Notes under the pieces: model-generated
The model's input: the letters and a program-made list of their open reading frames with translations, nothing else
Databases searched by the model: none
What the model was told of the DNA's origin: nothing
Program-made: the position numbers and the translations under genes
Assembly (NCBI RefSeq): GCF_000003855.2
Contig: NW_003101651.1
Coordinates: forward strand, 118,944 to 182,943
Direction: 5' to 3'
Length of the DNA: 64,000 bases
From: Blastomyces gilchristii SLH14081
Lineage: Eukaryota; Ascomycota; Eurotiomycetes; Onygenales; Ajellomycetaceae
Shown: one piece after another, positions 11,479 to 23,059 of the stretch
Position numbering within the stretch: the stretch's first letter is position 1
Layout of the letters: every line of letters starts with the position of its first letter

Positions 11479-12246
11479 TCATTCTTGAAGAATAATAAAG
11501 AACTTATTCTGACATTTTCTAGTGAGTAAACATCTTTGTGATGTGGCTGCAGTCTTCATGACTGTCAAGAAAGCTAGATTGAAGGTGAAGATGATGTCAA
11601 TAAGCTGTAGAAGTACTGCTCTTATTATCACATCTTCTTCTACTTCTCTCACAGCTGCAGTGATAGTTGCTGTGTCTTGCAGTGAGGTGTTGTCTCTTCT
11701 GCCAGCTGATGCATCTGTATTCAGTCTGTCCCCTGCCTTTCTCACCGCCATTGTGACGCCACCCCCTCTCTCAGTCAATACAGTAGTATATGACTCTATG
11801 TGGTCATTCAGAGAGAAATCTGAAGAGAGCTTGATTTCAGAAACAGTGACTCTGAGAAGCTCAATCTGTAGTTTCTCTCTCACAGCATGTCTGAGCCCTA
11901 CTCAGAATGCTGCTGAGTTGAGTCTGCAGAGTTCTGTGATTTCTTCATCTTCTCTCTGTAAGAAGGCTCTGATGCAGCTTCTGACTGATATTACTACTTG
12001 TCTGTACTGTATCAAGCAGCTGAAGAAGAAGAGAATTCTATATATCTGCTTCTTCTCTCACTTCTGTTGTTTCTGTTATATCTGTAATAATGACTTCTGT
12101 CTCTCTGTAAGTATTATCTACTCTACAAGAAGGTGTTATGTCAGCTCTGATAAGAAGCTCAGATGTCTAAGCAGTACAGAGTGAGAATCTCAGAGCTTTA
12201 AGTATTGATAAATTCTATCAAGACTGAGAAGGTTTTTCTTACTCAT
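11479..12246 (-). pseudogene. Gyp2 extra 3' ORF, unknown function (lightly mutated)
   Basis: Downstream of the chromodomain and before the 3' LTR. An ATG at 12246 opens MSKKNLLSLDRIYQYLKLW. The same frame continues with only four apparent transition stops to a TAA-type end at 11479; the last 134 codons are fully open. It contains a Leu/Glu/Arg-rich helical stretch (REKLQIELLRVTVSEIKL), then GGGVTMAVRKAGDRLNTDAS with preserved ggg/gcc/gcg codons, then a hydrophobic run (LLQLIDIIFTFNLAFLTV). No family is recognised. It could be an env-like or accessory protein, or captured host sequence. It is far less mutated than the neighbouring pol. The opposite strand also has a long open frame, so coding strand is inferred from element orientation. 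Confidence 0.45.
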
Positions 12247-12850
12247 CTGCAAAAGAAGATGAAAGTATGAGTCTTCAAGATAAAAAAACATCTCAGAATG
12301 ACTGATCTCAAGAAGAGATCAGTCAGCACTGCTATTAAAAGTACTACAGAGATTAATCACTGATTAAAGAGAATCTCACTTCAGTTGAAGCAGATGACTG
12401 AGATGCTTTATAAGTTAATAAATTAATACTTTCAGCATCTCTTATACTCTTCTGCAGCATGCTTCTCTGCAGCACTGCAGTACTAACTTCTCAGCAGATA
12501 AAGATATCAGTGCTGAAGACTTCAACAGTGAAGAATAAGTTTGATAAGAGTGTAATTATTGATAAGTAGACTCTGATTCTCTCTTTTTACTTTTTTAACA
12601 GGCTGCAGCCTCATTAGAATAGCAGTGATCTGCAGATTAATAATATTAATCTTTTTATTAGTTTCAAATATCTCTTTTCTTTTAACTGCTTCAGAAATTT
12701 TACATCTGTGTAGTCTTATTAAACTTCTAAAAACTCTTTGAGAGAAAATAGAAGAAGAATGCTACAGAGTCTATAAGATATTAACTCATCACTGTAAGAT
12801 TCTCTCTAAAAAACTCTTTAAGAAAAACAAGAAGTCTTAAATAGTATTTC
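12247..12850. other. Gyp2 spacer between chromodomain and extra ORF
   Basis: AT-rich, mutated sequence with no recognisable domain. It includes short direct reiterations such as gcagcatgcttctctgcagcactgcag near 12455-12480. Confidence 0.4.
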
Positions 12851-15800
12851 TTACTTAATATCTCTGATGTATAACAGAGCAGTCTCTACTAGCTGTCTTA
12901 TAGCTTATAATCTCTTTCTCAGTATTTTTCAAATGCTCAAGCAGTTCTCATAAATTCTCTGATAATAAATAATCTTTTTATTTAACAAGATATTAAAGCT
13001 TATCATAATATATTCACTTATTTAATATTTTCTTCATAAGATATTCAGTATCACTCTTAATCTTAATATTATTTAACTGAGACAGCTTCACTCTGAGATA
13101 TTACTTATAGAGCTTCAAATAGAAAATGTAGAAAACAGAATGAATTGATTTCAATTCTGTGAGTAATTTCAACTTATATATCTGCTTACTTATCACTCTT
13201 ATTACTGAGAAAGATTCTAGTCATTACTCACTGAGCTTCTTACACAGTTTTATTATCTTGATATTCTTTACTGAAAGTAGTACTTGATTCTCTATCAAGA
13301 ACTTCATTGAAAGATGTTTTTAATTATAGTATTTTATCTATCACTTCTGAGCACAGTAGATGCTTTTCATCATCTTCTTATAAATTTTATTCAAAAGTTT
13401 CAATCTTACTTTTACTTCTGATACTGAGAGATACTTCATTCTCTGTATCTGTTTAATATTCTGACTGTCTATTTCTCTCTTTAAAACATTATCTGTGATG
13501 TCACTGAGTAATGAAGAATTATATTCATAATAAGTATAGAAAGAAGATATCTTTAAGATTGCATTCTTTACATTGTTATATACAAATTCAGTGATTAGAA
13601 GATATTTAAGCTAATTATTCTGATAATATAAACAGAACACTCAAAGATGCTGTTCTAGTATCTAATTCTAATATTCAGTCTAGTCATCAGTCTGTGAATA
13701 AAATATGATACTGAGAAGACATCTTATTATAAGATAATAGTAAAAAGCTGATCAGTATTTGCTGATGAAGAGGAATTCTCAATCTATTATTAACAATTTT
13801 AGAGCATCATAATTATAAATGATGATATCTAAAAACAGATCAGTCAATTCAGAGACTTTAATCTTTTTATAAGTAGAGATATATCTGATTATCTTCATGA
13901 AGCAGTCAACAATGATCAAAATCAAGTCATATTCTTTGACTCTTATTGACTTCAGCAGGTCAACTATGAAATTCATTAATAGATTCTGTTATAAGTTCTT
14001 TGAAATAGACAGTGATATCAACTCACTGTATTACTTATACTGTGAGATCTTTATTCTTTGATAGATATTATAAGTCTTAATATACTCTTTGACATCTGCT
14101 CAGAGCTTGTCTTAAATATATTTATATTTTAGAAGCTTCTCAGTCTTCTCTAACTCAAAGTACTCTGTATGAGAATTATTATAATGAATTCTCAATAACT
14201 TCTGATGCACTGCTCTGCTACAAGAGATGAAGACTGAATCATTCAGCAGTAGAAGTTCATATTCTTCTAGTTATCAGTAACTTAGTTTCTTAGCAGCACT
14301 GCCCTGCTCAGAGTCTGTCTCTTTCAAGTTTAAACTGAATTCTTTCTTCTTTAACTTTTGAATTCAAGCTGCAGTAGAGACATCTCTCTTCTGTAACTTA
14401 TTAATAAATTTTAAAAGTAGTCAGATTGAAAGATTGTAGATTATTTCATTCTTTATCAATTCAATGATTATAAGATATGATATAAGAAGCTCATGATCTT
14501 CAGTGTCAGTTCTTTACAGAGACTCAGATTCTCTTTCATCTTCTATACTGAGTCATACAACTGTCTCTTCAGTGCTATTTCTGAGCTTTAGAGAATCTCA
14601 ACTCTCTGCAGTCAGCTTCTTCTGCAGTGATGACAGAGGTTCTTTTATAGAATTCTTCTTTACATTAATAATATTATAATCAGACTGTTTAGACAGTGTG
14701 TTGACAGAGTTAAGCTGATCTGAACAGTATCAGATATAGAAATTATACTTCAAAAGCAGCTTTACTCATCTGGCTTGACATTCTATCAAGCTCTTTGTTA
14801 TCAAGAAGTAACACAGATTTGTATAATCAGTGAGAACTTGCACTGAGTACTTACTACTCTGGAGATAATATCATCAGATCTTAAAGAATTTGACAATTAC
14901 TAATATCTTCTGATTATAAGTATTATACCTTCTCTGTGTGAGTAATAACTTCTTGAAGAAGAAAGTCACTGATCTCTATTTATAGTATCTTATAAGCTCT
15001 GTGAAAAAGCCTTCTCTTACAGATAATTTATTATCTGTTTTCTCAGAAGTAATTATTCTCTGATTCTTTTAATATTAAAAGATCTTCAGTGTTAACTGTG
15101 AAAAGATTTCACAGATCTCATTCTCAGATGTATCAGTCTTACACTGACTGAGTAAGTTAGAGTTAAAGTGATTCAGTATCATGATATCTGTGAAAGCTTG
15201 TTTCAATTTCACAAACATCTGTGTAGTGTCTTGAGTGAGAATAAACAGTCTCATTTTTCTATCTTTCACACTTCTCTTTAACAGATCTGTAAGAGGGGCA
15301 GTAATTCATGAATATATATAGATGAATTATCTGTAGAAATTTGTAAATTCTAGAAACATCTGCATCTCACAGTATATTCACAGTATCAGTCAGTTCTTAA
15401 TAATGAAGACTCAGCTTCTGTTCATTGAAATGTTATTCATCTTAATAATATAATCTAAGAAATCAATCTTCTGTATATAGAACAAGCATTTTTCAGTGTT
15501 TACATAGAGTTGATACTGTCTTAAGCAACTTAACACTTCTTAAACATGAGTATCATATTCTTTCTCTGATTTTAAGAAGATTAAAATGTTATCCAGATAT
15601 ACTATGCAGGAGACATTGACAAGACCTCACAGTGCCTTATTTATATAGGTCTGAAAGATGACTGAAGTATTACAAAGATTAAAAGATAAAACAAGATATT
15701 CAAAATTGTCATACTTAGTATGAAAAGCTGTTTTTTAAACATCATCTTTATTAACTCTGATTCTATGATAGATATTCTGTATATTAATCTTTGAAAACAT

Positions 15801-16650
15801 CTTTGCTTCAGATAATCAATTGATCATCTCATTAATTAACAGTAGTGAATAGTGATTCTTAATCATCATCTTATTAAGGCCTCTGTAGTCTATATATAGA
15901 CATAGTCTATCATTCTTCTTAAGTATAAAGAGTATAGACACTTCTGTTGAACTCTTTGATGAATATATTCAGTTCTTTGATTACACTTCTTCAAGATATT
16001 TGCACAGAACATTCAATTTCTTTACAGACAAGTTGTAAAGAGGCTTATACAGCATCATTACATCATCTTCAAGATGAATCTTATATTACATCTTAGTGTT
16101 AGAAAACTTTGCTGCTTTTCTTTCTGAAAAGACATTCTTAAAATCTGTAAAGAGATATTATATACATTCATCTTCAATGACAGATACTGCTGCTAATCTT
16201 ACAGTGAGAGTGATGACTTCTTCATCTATTCTCAAGTCTTAATCATCTGCTATATAATATATCAACTCAATCTTTTTCTCAAGATTCTTTCAATAAAACT
16301 CTTTAGATTTCTCTATCATTATCTCTTCATCAGTGAGACAGTATCATCACATCTGAGTGACTCAGTCAATGAGAGAATTGTTTTCTCTCAATTACAGAAG
16401 ATCTAGAATAATGTTCTTATCTATAATATTGACTGTGTGAAGAAGCAGACTGCTCTTCTTAAAAATTTCTTCTGAGTCTGTGATTATATACTTTGCTTGA
16501 ATTATGTTAAAACAGTGATATTTCATTTTATTCATAAATTTTATATGATCTGATAGATCTATCTTCTTTCAACTCTTCATCAAAGAAAAGAAATAGAATA
16601 TGAAGTTAACATTCACTCTGAAGTTGAGTAGGTATCTCACTAATATCTTC
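12850..16650 (-). pseudogene. Gyp2 pol: RT-RH-IN-chromodomain (broken)
   Basis: Minus-strand Ty3/gypsy polyprotein. RT box YLDNILIFLKSEKEYDTH lies at about 15555-15610 (Y-x-D-D with the second Asp lost). RNase H is at about 14700-15290, including LKQAFTDIMILNHF. Integrase core reads MNFIVDLLKSIRVKEYDLI then VDCFMKIIRYI at 13880-13976. A chromodomain is at about 12890-13060 (YLVKWKDYLLSENLWELLEHL). A chromodomain after integrase defines chromoviruses, where it reads methylated histone tails and steers integration. Many Trp-to-stop and Gln-to-stop changes are present. Confidence 0.85.
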
Positions 16651-16699
16651 TTATTCAGAGTATACATTGTAATCATAATATAAACTTAAAGATATGAGA

Positions 16700-17700
16700 A
16701 TTATCAATTCTTTTCTTTCTCCTCTTTATCTTCTGTAGATATGTTTATCAGAAGAGAAGTTAACTTTGAGAAGATATCTTCTCAGTTTCTTCTCTTCTTC
16801 AGCTTCTTACAATTACTGATATAGTGATCATCAGCTTCACAGTTGAAATAGAGATCTTTATCAAATCTTTTTTAATATTTCTTCACAGTGAGTGAAGAAT
16901 CAGAATACTTGAAATTCTTCTTTACTTTCTCTACACTGAAGCTATCACAGCACTATTTAAATTCTATTATTGATTACTTAGAAGAGGTCTTATTAATCTT
17001 TTTCTCAGAGAATTAATTATTCAAATAGATCTGAGAAGCCAGATTGACAAGCTCAGTATAATTAATTAATGAACTCTGATATTATAATATTATTATCTGT
17101 ATCTTGTAAGTCAGCTTTATAAGATAAAGCTATATTTTTAATTGATTCAAATCATCAGTCAATTTCTCTCAATATTCTTCAAATCTTATATTGAAATTGA
17201 AAGAATTCTTATTATCTCATTGATATAATGAGTTGAACTGCTGTGCTGCTGTGAAGCTGTAATTATAGTGATCTTTGATTTGATTCAGTAGAAAGTTCTT
17301 GAATTCTTTTCAAGTCATGACAGTATTGATACACTCAAGCTCTCTCTTCTTAGTGGCTCAAGTAGTTGTAGAGATACCTTCAAGAAGGTTAGCAGTGTAT
17401 ATTACTCATATCTCATGAGTATTATACTGGCTCAGATTAAGGTGGAATTTTCATTCAAGAATACAGATAAAGCTGTGAAATTCAGACAAGATGTTTCTCT
17501 TATATCTCAGTGAATCTTCAATCTTAATCTCTCTATCTTCATAATAGATGTAGGTGTGTAGAGGCCATAGCAGTGACAGAGTAGTTGAAGAGCTTATGTC
17601 AAAATGTGTAGCAGGTTCAGAAATCTCAGATTTCTGTCAGAGTAGAGATGTACACACTCTAGAGAATGATGTAGTGTTTTTCTCAGAGAGTGAGGTCAGG
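16700..17700 (-). pseudogene. Gyp2 gag with CCHC knuckle (broken)
   Basis: Minus-strand gag remnant. A retrotransposon gag core is recognisable around 17050-17480, with segments WKEFKNFLLNQIKDHYNY and FNIRFEEYWEKLTDDLNQ. It is followed at 16809-16850 by YFNCEADDHYISNC, a C-x2-C-x4-H-x4-C nucleic-acid-binding knuckle with its first Cys changed to Tyr. Located just inside the 5' LTR, as expected. Confidence 0.8.
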
Positions 17701-17786
17701 TCAGTCTCAGTATAGATGTATGAGATCATATCAGTCTGTTAGAGCTTGACTGATTCAAACATGTAATCAGATTGAGTGATTCAAAT

Positions 17787-18330
17787 TGTAACATGATGAA
17801 ATCAAAGTGATGACTAGTCAGCAGTATTACATAGAAGTAGTTGTTTGAGAAGCTGTATAAGTGAGCTTGACTATCTTGCTTGAATAGTGAGCTTGTAGAC
17901 TACAGAGTTATTGCAAGAATATCACAGATATAATACTTAGTATACTAAGAAGATTGTATAAGATATACAGTAACTCTCATATATATTTCAGTAGAAGAAA
18001 AATGAATCACTGACTTCTTTAATGAGAAGTCAGTATCTAGCTATTCTATATAGACAATGAGTGAATACTCTTCTCTTATTTCATAAGCAAGAATAGCTGA
18101 AGTGATACCTCAGCAGTGTCTTATTATCAAGAAAGAGTAATCTGCTGACCTTGTATAGAAGCAGAGTTCTTATATTCATCAATCAGATCTTTCTATGATA
18201 TATCTGAATAATGTTATAGAGTGGTTGGAAACCGGTTCAGATGGCCTGCGGGATGGATGAAATCATCCGCATGAAAGCAATGAGCCGTATGAAACCGCAG
18301 CGAGGCCTTGGCGCGGCCAGAGGCGTGACA
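17787..18330 (-). repeat. Gyp2 5' LTR
   Basis: Plus strand starts TGTAACATGATGAAATC (mutated inner end) and ends GGCCAGAGGCGTGACA (unmutated outer end). Bases from about 18225 to 18330 keep most CpG and CpC sites that are lost in the other LTR. Confidence 0.92.
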
Positions 18331-18617
18331 GTTACCAAAAAGCATTACTTTTTAAAAAATTAAAAATAGTCTAAAAAAAACCTTAAAATGTCTAAAAATA
18401 GTAACTTTATGCCAAGAATGGGACTAAATGAGACTAAATGAGATCACTTTCTCATTTTTTTCAAGTCATGGTTTCATTTTAAGATCTGATATATAGTCAC
18501 TTTACATGTTTTTTTGATAGCCAGTCTCAGCGGAATTCACATCAAGAAATGTATGAGATCAGATCAAATGAAATCAAATGTGAAATTCATGGTTTCAGCG
18601 GCCAGTCTAATCAGTTC

Positions 18618-19242
18618 ATAATAATCAGAATATTTCTATAATTCTTACTCTCAGAGAGATCAACTGTAAAGTTAATTATCATATCTTATCAGATTCTATT
18701 AGAGACATTAAGTGATTTCAGTAGATCTTTTCTACAGTTCTTTCACAAAGTGATAAAAGAATAATAATTGCAGTTTCAAATGAAATATCTGATGCTGTTT
18801 AATATCTCAGATTAGTAAAACTCTTGAGAGATTATTTAATACAATTATTCATAATCTGAGTGACTGATTATATATGAATCATACATCTCTTATATTATCT
18901 GAGTATGTAAGAGTTCAGAGTAGAGAACTTAATATTATTCACAGAACTGCAGAGTATTATTATCATCAATTAAATATTCTGAGATATTAGTTCTTATACA
19001 TAGTTCTGAGGAAAATCAGAGTGCTTCTTGATGTACTATTTCAATGAGAATCTGAAGAAGTTCATCAGTCTAAGCTGCTGTATGTCACAGTTCATTCAGT
19101 GTAGAGAAAGTGAAGATATTAATATCAGTGTCAGTTCAGAGAGAAGATGTTCTAATCAGAGAAACATATATAGTGTCATGAGTTGTTCTATCTTGATCAA
19201 TCAATATCTTCAGATCTAAGAGCCAGTGTTCTCAGTTCATTC
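18618..19242 (-). pseudogene. Gyp1-b integrase N-terminal part (broken)
   Basis: Continues Gyp1-b after MITE-b and corresponds to Gyp1-a about 6535-7150. It includes the region that would carry the zinc-binding N-terminal domain of integrase, although the His and Cys ligands are not all visible. It ends at the LINE-b insertion, whose target duplication is 19232-19242. Confidence 0.75.
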
Positions 19243-19500
19243 CAAGCTTAAGAGTGCACTACGAACTCGCTCGATTTTTCGAATAAGAACCCGCTGATAG
19301 ATCCATCAAAAAGCCCTCAATTATATGAGCATTTTGACCCCATCGCCGACCGCATACCCCGTGTGGTGGTGGAGTTATCCAGTCAAACATGAACCAGACA
19401 TTGTTCAAAACTCCTGTGTGAGATTATCCCTCATTCTCCCCTATCACACCACAACCCCGGGCCAAATTGCCATACAAATTGTAAGGTGAAGAGACCTAGT
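19243..19500 (+). other. LINE-b 5' end, unmutated GC-richer island
   Basis: Contrasts sharply with the AT-rich surroundings: CpG, CpC and GpG are frequent (for example catcgccgaccgcataccccg and caaccccgggcc). No ORF or known RNA was recognised. By position it is the 5' extremity of LINE-b and may hold its internal promoter. It could have escaped mutation because it lies at an element edge, or because 5'-truncated relatives leave this part low-copy. Confidence 0.55.
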
Positions 19501-19616
19501 CATATGCATCAATCTTCTCAATTTTGAAAGATTCTCAATCTGTAGTTGTGAAGATATCTGAGAAGTAATCTCTGTGAAAACCCTGTTTATCTTTGATGTT
19601 TCAAAACACTAACACT

Positions 19617-19869
19617 AAGTCTCACTCTTATATCATTCTTCTCAATCTGGCTCATTCTCAGTAGAAAAATACAAAAAGATATCTCAGTAATAATATCAAG
19701 TATATAATCAATAAATACTTCTAAAGTGCAATCTTCATAATCTGTCTTCAGTGTATCTAGACATTAATATCAAGTCTCACTCTTGTACTACCTCTTTCAA
19801 TCTGACTTATTTCTGATAGAATAATACAAAAAGATATTTCAGTAACAGTATTCAATATATAATCAGCAG
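19617..19869 (+). repeat. Imperfect 155-bp tandem repeat in LINE 5' region
   Basis: Two units start with aagtctcactctt (19617 and 19772) and share ...aatacaaaaagatat.tcagtaa...tatataatca. The spacing is 155 bp. Monomer repeats in LINE 5' regions often act as promoters; that role is inferred here. Confidence 0.6.
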
Positions 19870-20132
19870 ATAATGAGTCAACAGAATAAGTTAACAGCAT
19901 ATTAACAACTATAAATTCAGTATATTTCAAGATCTGACTGAGCCTTTGATCTCTGCACAGTGAGATATATTAAATCTAGTTTTAATATCTCAATATTCAA
20001 TAGATTCTGTAAGAGATTAAGAACAGCAATACTAGATTTCTATTAAATTTGAGAATTAACTCTATATTAATATAATTATTGACAAAGTCTTTTATTTTGA
20101 GATATAAATAATCAGTTTCTCTACATTCTGCT

Positions 20133-20144
20133 GACAATATTTAT
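20133..20144. repeat. SINE1 target duplication, left
   Basis: gacaatatttat, found again at 43390-43401 on the far side of SINE1 and the elements inside it. Its last bases merge with the (TTA)n tail. Confidence 0.75.
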
Positions 20145-20429
20145 TATTATTATTATTATTATTCTTTCATTATACTCATATACAAGCAGAGCTTATGATG
20201 AGTTCTTACATGATGTTAAATACAGATTAAGTGTTGATTATACAGAAGGAAATACAGATGTTAAGATCATGTCAAGATAACAAGAACATAGGAAAATACA
20301 AAGAAGTGACAATTAAATACATGTGATAATAACTTCTCAGCTCAGAAACATAGAGCGATTCATTGAAGTGATTTGTACACCTCTGTATTTATTAGAAACC
20401 TGAGGTGCTTGAGTTCCGGATTTAATGTA

Positions 20430-20515
20430 TTCCCTGCGGGTTTCAAACCCACGCGCCTTGGTTTCCCACGCCAAGGCGCTACTGAGTGGCCGCATTAACC
20501 ATTCGGCCACCGGGG
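20430..20515 (-). ncRNA. tRNA-like head of SINE1 with A and B boxes
   Basis: Spacing of the A and B boxes (60 bp between starts) fits a type II tRNA such as Ser or Leu. A T-arm can be drawn (GTGGG TTTGAAA CCCGC). A 9-bp hairpin (GCGCCTTGG...CCAAGGCGC) lies between the boxes, but a normal 7-base anticodon loop and a matching acceptor stem could not be drawn. It is therefore called a SINE head rather than a functional tRNA. Confidence 0.6.
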
Positions 20516-20699
20516 TGTGGTTCGGAAGAACGTACGACTGTCGGATAATAACGCGGCCGCTTCCGAACTACTAGCGTACGCGTACAAGTGTAAAGGGGCC
20601 ATAGCAGCTGCTAATTAATTTAGCATATGATATTACAATATATAAGAAGCCAGTGTACACCTGTAATTGTATGCTGACTTAAGTAACCTTTGAATCACA
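20516..20699 (+). repeat. Gyp4 5' LTR
   Basis: TGTGGTTCGGAAGAACG ... TTTGAATCACA. The outer (left) half keeps CpG sites (tcggataataacgcggccgc), while the inner half is mutated (gcagctgct where the 3' LTR has gcggccgct). Confidence 0.93.
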
Positions 20700-21144
20700 T
20701 CTGATAGCATGTCTAAAAACTAGTGAGAAGTGCAGGCTTCTCCAGAGCATGATAATTTCATCTATGAAGTGATTTATAGTTATCATATCAGTGTGGTTCT
20801 AGAACATCTCAAAAGATAGTGTATAAAGAGTGATGAGCAGAAGAGCATCTAATTGATACTGCTTTGCTTATTGAAGGAAAACTCCATGCTCAGGCAAATG
20901 TCACATAGATGAATGAATGAGATGTGAGAAAGAAGATGAGAGTAATGAATCAGATTCAAAGAAGTTCACTCTCTACTTAAAAGAAGAATAAAAGAGAGAG
21001 ATGGCCATTATCAGAGTTGTACAATGATAACAGAAATCATATAATGATATAGCAATATAATGATATAGTGATAGAATGATATAGTGATATAATAATACAG
21101 TGATATAATAATAGATATTGTACAATCAATGAGAAATCACTGAA
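20700..21144 (+). other. Gyp4 leader
   Basis: Untranslated leader before gag. The first bases, tctgatagcatgtc, may be a mutated primer-binding site (TGGTAGCATG after one G-to-A change), but no matching tRNA was identified. An irregular tandem array of about 10-bp units (tgatatagtgatataa) fills 21038-21115. Confidence 0.5.
21038..21115 (+). repeat. Short tandem array of ga-ta-ta units
   Basis: Repeated atgatatag/tgatataat units in the Gyp4 leader. Origin by slippage is likely. Confidence 0.7.
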
Positions 21145-22082
21145 ATGAATATCTCTTCTAGTTGATACAAACAACATTCTTCTCTGCTATCTGAATCAGA
21201 AGATATGCAGAACCTCTCAGAGAATTTACTCAAAGCAGTAAGAAAAGCAGTTGAGACTGCTGAACTGAAATCAAAGCTTCATACATATACAAGAATTCTA
21301 AATGAGATTGAGGTCTTGTGTATACAGTGACAGACTGAGGTAGAAGTTAAATAACAATTGGCATTCACTGCAGATTAAGCATTTACTATGAAGAGCTTCA
21401 CTGACACAATCATTATCATTAATAAAGATAGAGAAAACCAGATCTCAGGCCTGCAGCAGAAGATTGAACATTTATATAGACAGATAACTACACTGAATCT
21501 GAAGATCTTATCATGATTATTCATAATCTCTTCAGAAGCATACACATTATCAGAGATCACTGTATATGATGAGAATTCAAGCATAAAATACATCAAGCTG
21601 AGAGATCTGCTGAAGTTATCAAGCTTTAATAGTGACTGAAAAAATGATGCTGCAATCAGCTGGCTAAGTCAGATGTAATCATATTATTGAATTAAATGTG
21701 AACTCACAGACAGACAGTTAATAAAATTTTAACAAGTCTTAAGATCTGCTGTGTTTCTACACAGAAAAGTGAAGTCATTATAAATAACTGATGAAAAGAT
21801 AAACCTCACAGACTCAGAGTGATATTCATTCTCATAAATATGAAATAAGTTTTTCAAATGAATCTTGCACAACTTTGAGAAAGTGAATATATAAGATAAG
21901 TGTTATGAACACTTCACTGAGTGTAGATAAGTAAGTGATCTTATATCATACTTCATATACTTCAGCTTACACTATCTTATATTGAATGAAGAGCTTTTAA
22001 CATCTTTCTGTTTACAGATCTTCATTCATAGTCTTACATCTGAGTTAAGAGTGAAATGAAAATGCTTAACCTCATAGTCAGG

Positions 22083-22087
22083 CATAG
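22083..22087. repeat. Gyp3-a target duplication, left
   Basis: catag, repeated at 29337-29341. Confidence 0.88.
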
Positions 22088-22345
22088 TGTAAGAATAAGT
22101 GCTCGCAGGCGATTATTCGGGTGTTTGCAGCTTGGTGTGATATGTACTGTTAACTACTAGAAGTATTCATGATAGAAAGATAAAATATAGAGGTTAAATG
22201 TATAATAGTATTCAAGCTGAGTTGTAAATAGTATTCATGAACTTCAGTCTATATAGTTATGTGTAGTCAAGAGCCACTAGCCCTATTGATTATATAAGAG
22301 ATAGAAATAGAGATAAAGAATCTGTAAGAAGTGAAATTTCTTACA
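22088..22345 (-). repeat. Gyp3-a 3' LTR
   Basis: Outer start keeps gctcgcaggcgattattcggg. Inner end reads gaagtgaaatttcttaca, where the 5' LTR keeps gaggagcggaatttcttaca. Confidence 0.93.
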
Positions 22346-23050
22346 TATCTCTCTCTCTCTAAGGCTTCATCTATGAAGCCTTTCACTGAGTGACTTCATA
22401 GAATCAGCTCAGCACTGCAGTGATACTCACTAAAAACTCTTCACATCTATAAAAAAAATCTCAGTGAGGAAAAATTCCTTGTTATTATAAAGAAAAAAGA
22501 GTCTGTCACTCAGTTTCTTGTTCTGTAAGATTCTTTATAATCTACAGATTCTTCTCTAACTATCACACAGATTTATCTTGTATCTTTCATACAGAAGAGT
22601 TTCAGTTGACTCTCAATCATTTTTACAAGATTCTTGTGTGATTATCACACAGATTCATCTCACAGATGAATCACTTTCTATGAGATCACTCTCATTAAAG
22701 AGAAACATTTATAAGTTGATCTTTCACTTATTCTTACAAATCATTGTTCTTTGACACTGTAGAATTGTAAGGAATTTTCCATTCTTTCATTAACTCTGTA
22801 AAATTGTAGAATTAAGATATCTACAGTCTGTAATCACTCTTTGTAGTTATATAGAAAGATTCAGATCTGTGATTTATAATCACTCTTGTTTACTAGAGTA
22901 ATCTGACTATTTCATAGAATTACTTACAGTGTAAGCAAACCTCTCTAGAGTAGTATAAATATTTCAGATCTATTCACAGAATCTCATCTTCTTTTCTCTT
23001 TTTCTATAATAGCTCTTATTTTCATAAACTGTGAGTATTCTCATTTATCT
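22346..23050 (-). other. Gyp3-a 3' untranslated region with polypurine tract and hairpins
   Basis: Next to the 3' LTR the minus strand reads ttagagagagagagata, a polypurine tract also seen in Gyp3-b and Gyp3-c. A hairpin GGCTTCAT..ATGAAGCC lies at 22363-22381 (partly kept in the other copies). Repeated short motifs (cacagattcatctcaca) occur. No ORF was recognised. Confidence 0.6.
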
Positions 23051-23059
23051 ATAAAGTGT

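Larger units (their letters stand above)
10517..18330 (-). mobile_element. Gyp2, full-length Ty3/gypsy chromovirus with an extra 3' ORF
   Basis: 7814-bp element on the minus strand. LTRs lie at 10517-11059 and 17787-18330 (about 543 bp), with TSD gttac. The minus-strand order is gag with CCHC knuckle, protease region, RT, RNase H, integrase, chromodomain, then an extra ORF before the 3' LTR. The interior is heavily mutated. The outermost about 100 bp on the right and about 28 bp on the left keep their CpG sites. Only one copy is in the window. Confidence 0.92.
10285..18609 (+). mobile_element. MITE-b, hAT-like 506-bp element split by Gyp2
   Basis: Own sequence is 10285-10516 and 18336-18609, net 506 bp, the same length and ends as MITE-a and MITE-c. 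It begins TAGACTGACCG and ends CGGCCAGTCTA. The 8-bp duplication atcagttc lies in Gyp1-b integrase. Gyp2 entered at gttac (10512-10516, repeated at 18331-18335). Confidence 0.92.

Noticed and set aside
11522..12184. 220-codon plus-strand ORF
   Set aside because: It is antisense to Gyp2, Ser/Leu-rich and overlaps the minus-strand extra ORF that fits the element's orientation. Most likely a shadow frame, though its length is notable.
20430..20515. A functional tRNA-Ser or tRNA-Leu gene on the minus strand
   Set aside because: A and B boxes are present, but the acceptor stem cannot be paired and no standard anticodon arm can be drawn. A target duplication and an AAT tail show it is the head of a SINE, and Gyp4 is inserted at its 5' end.
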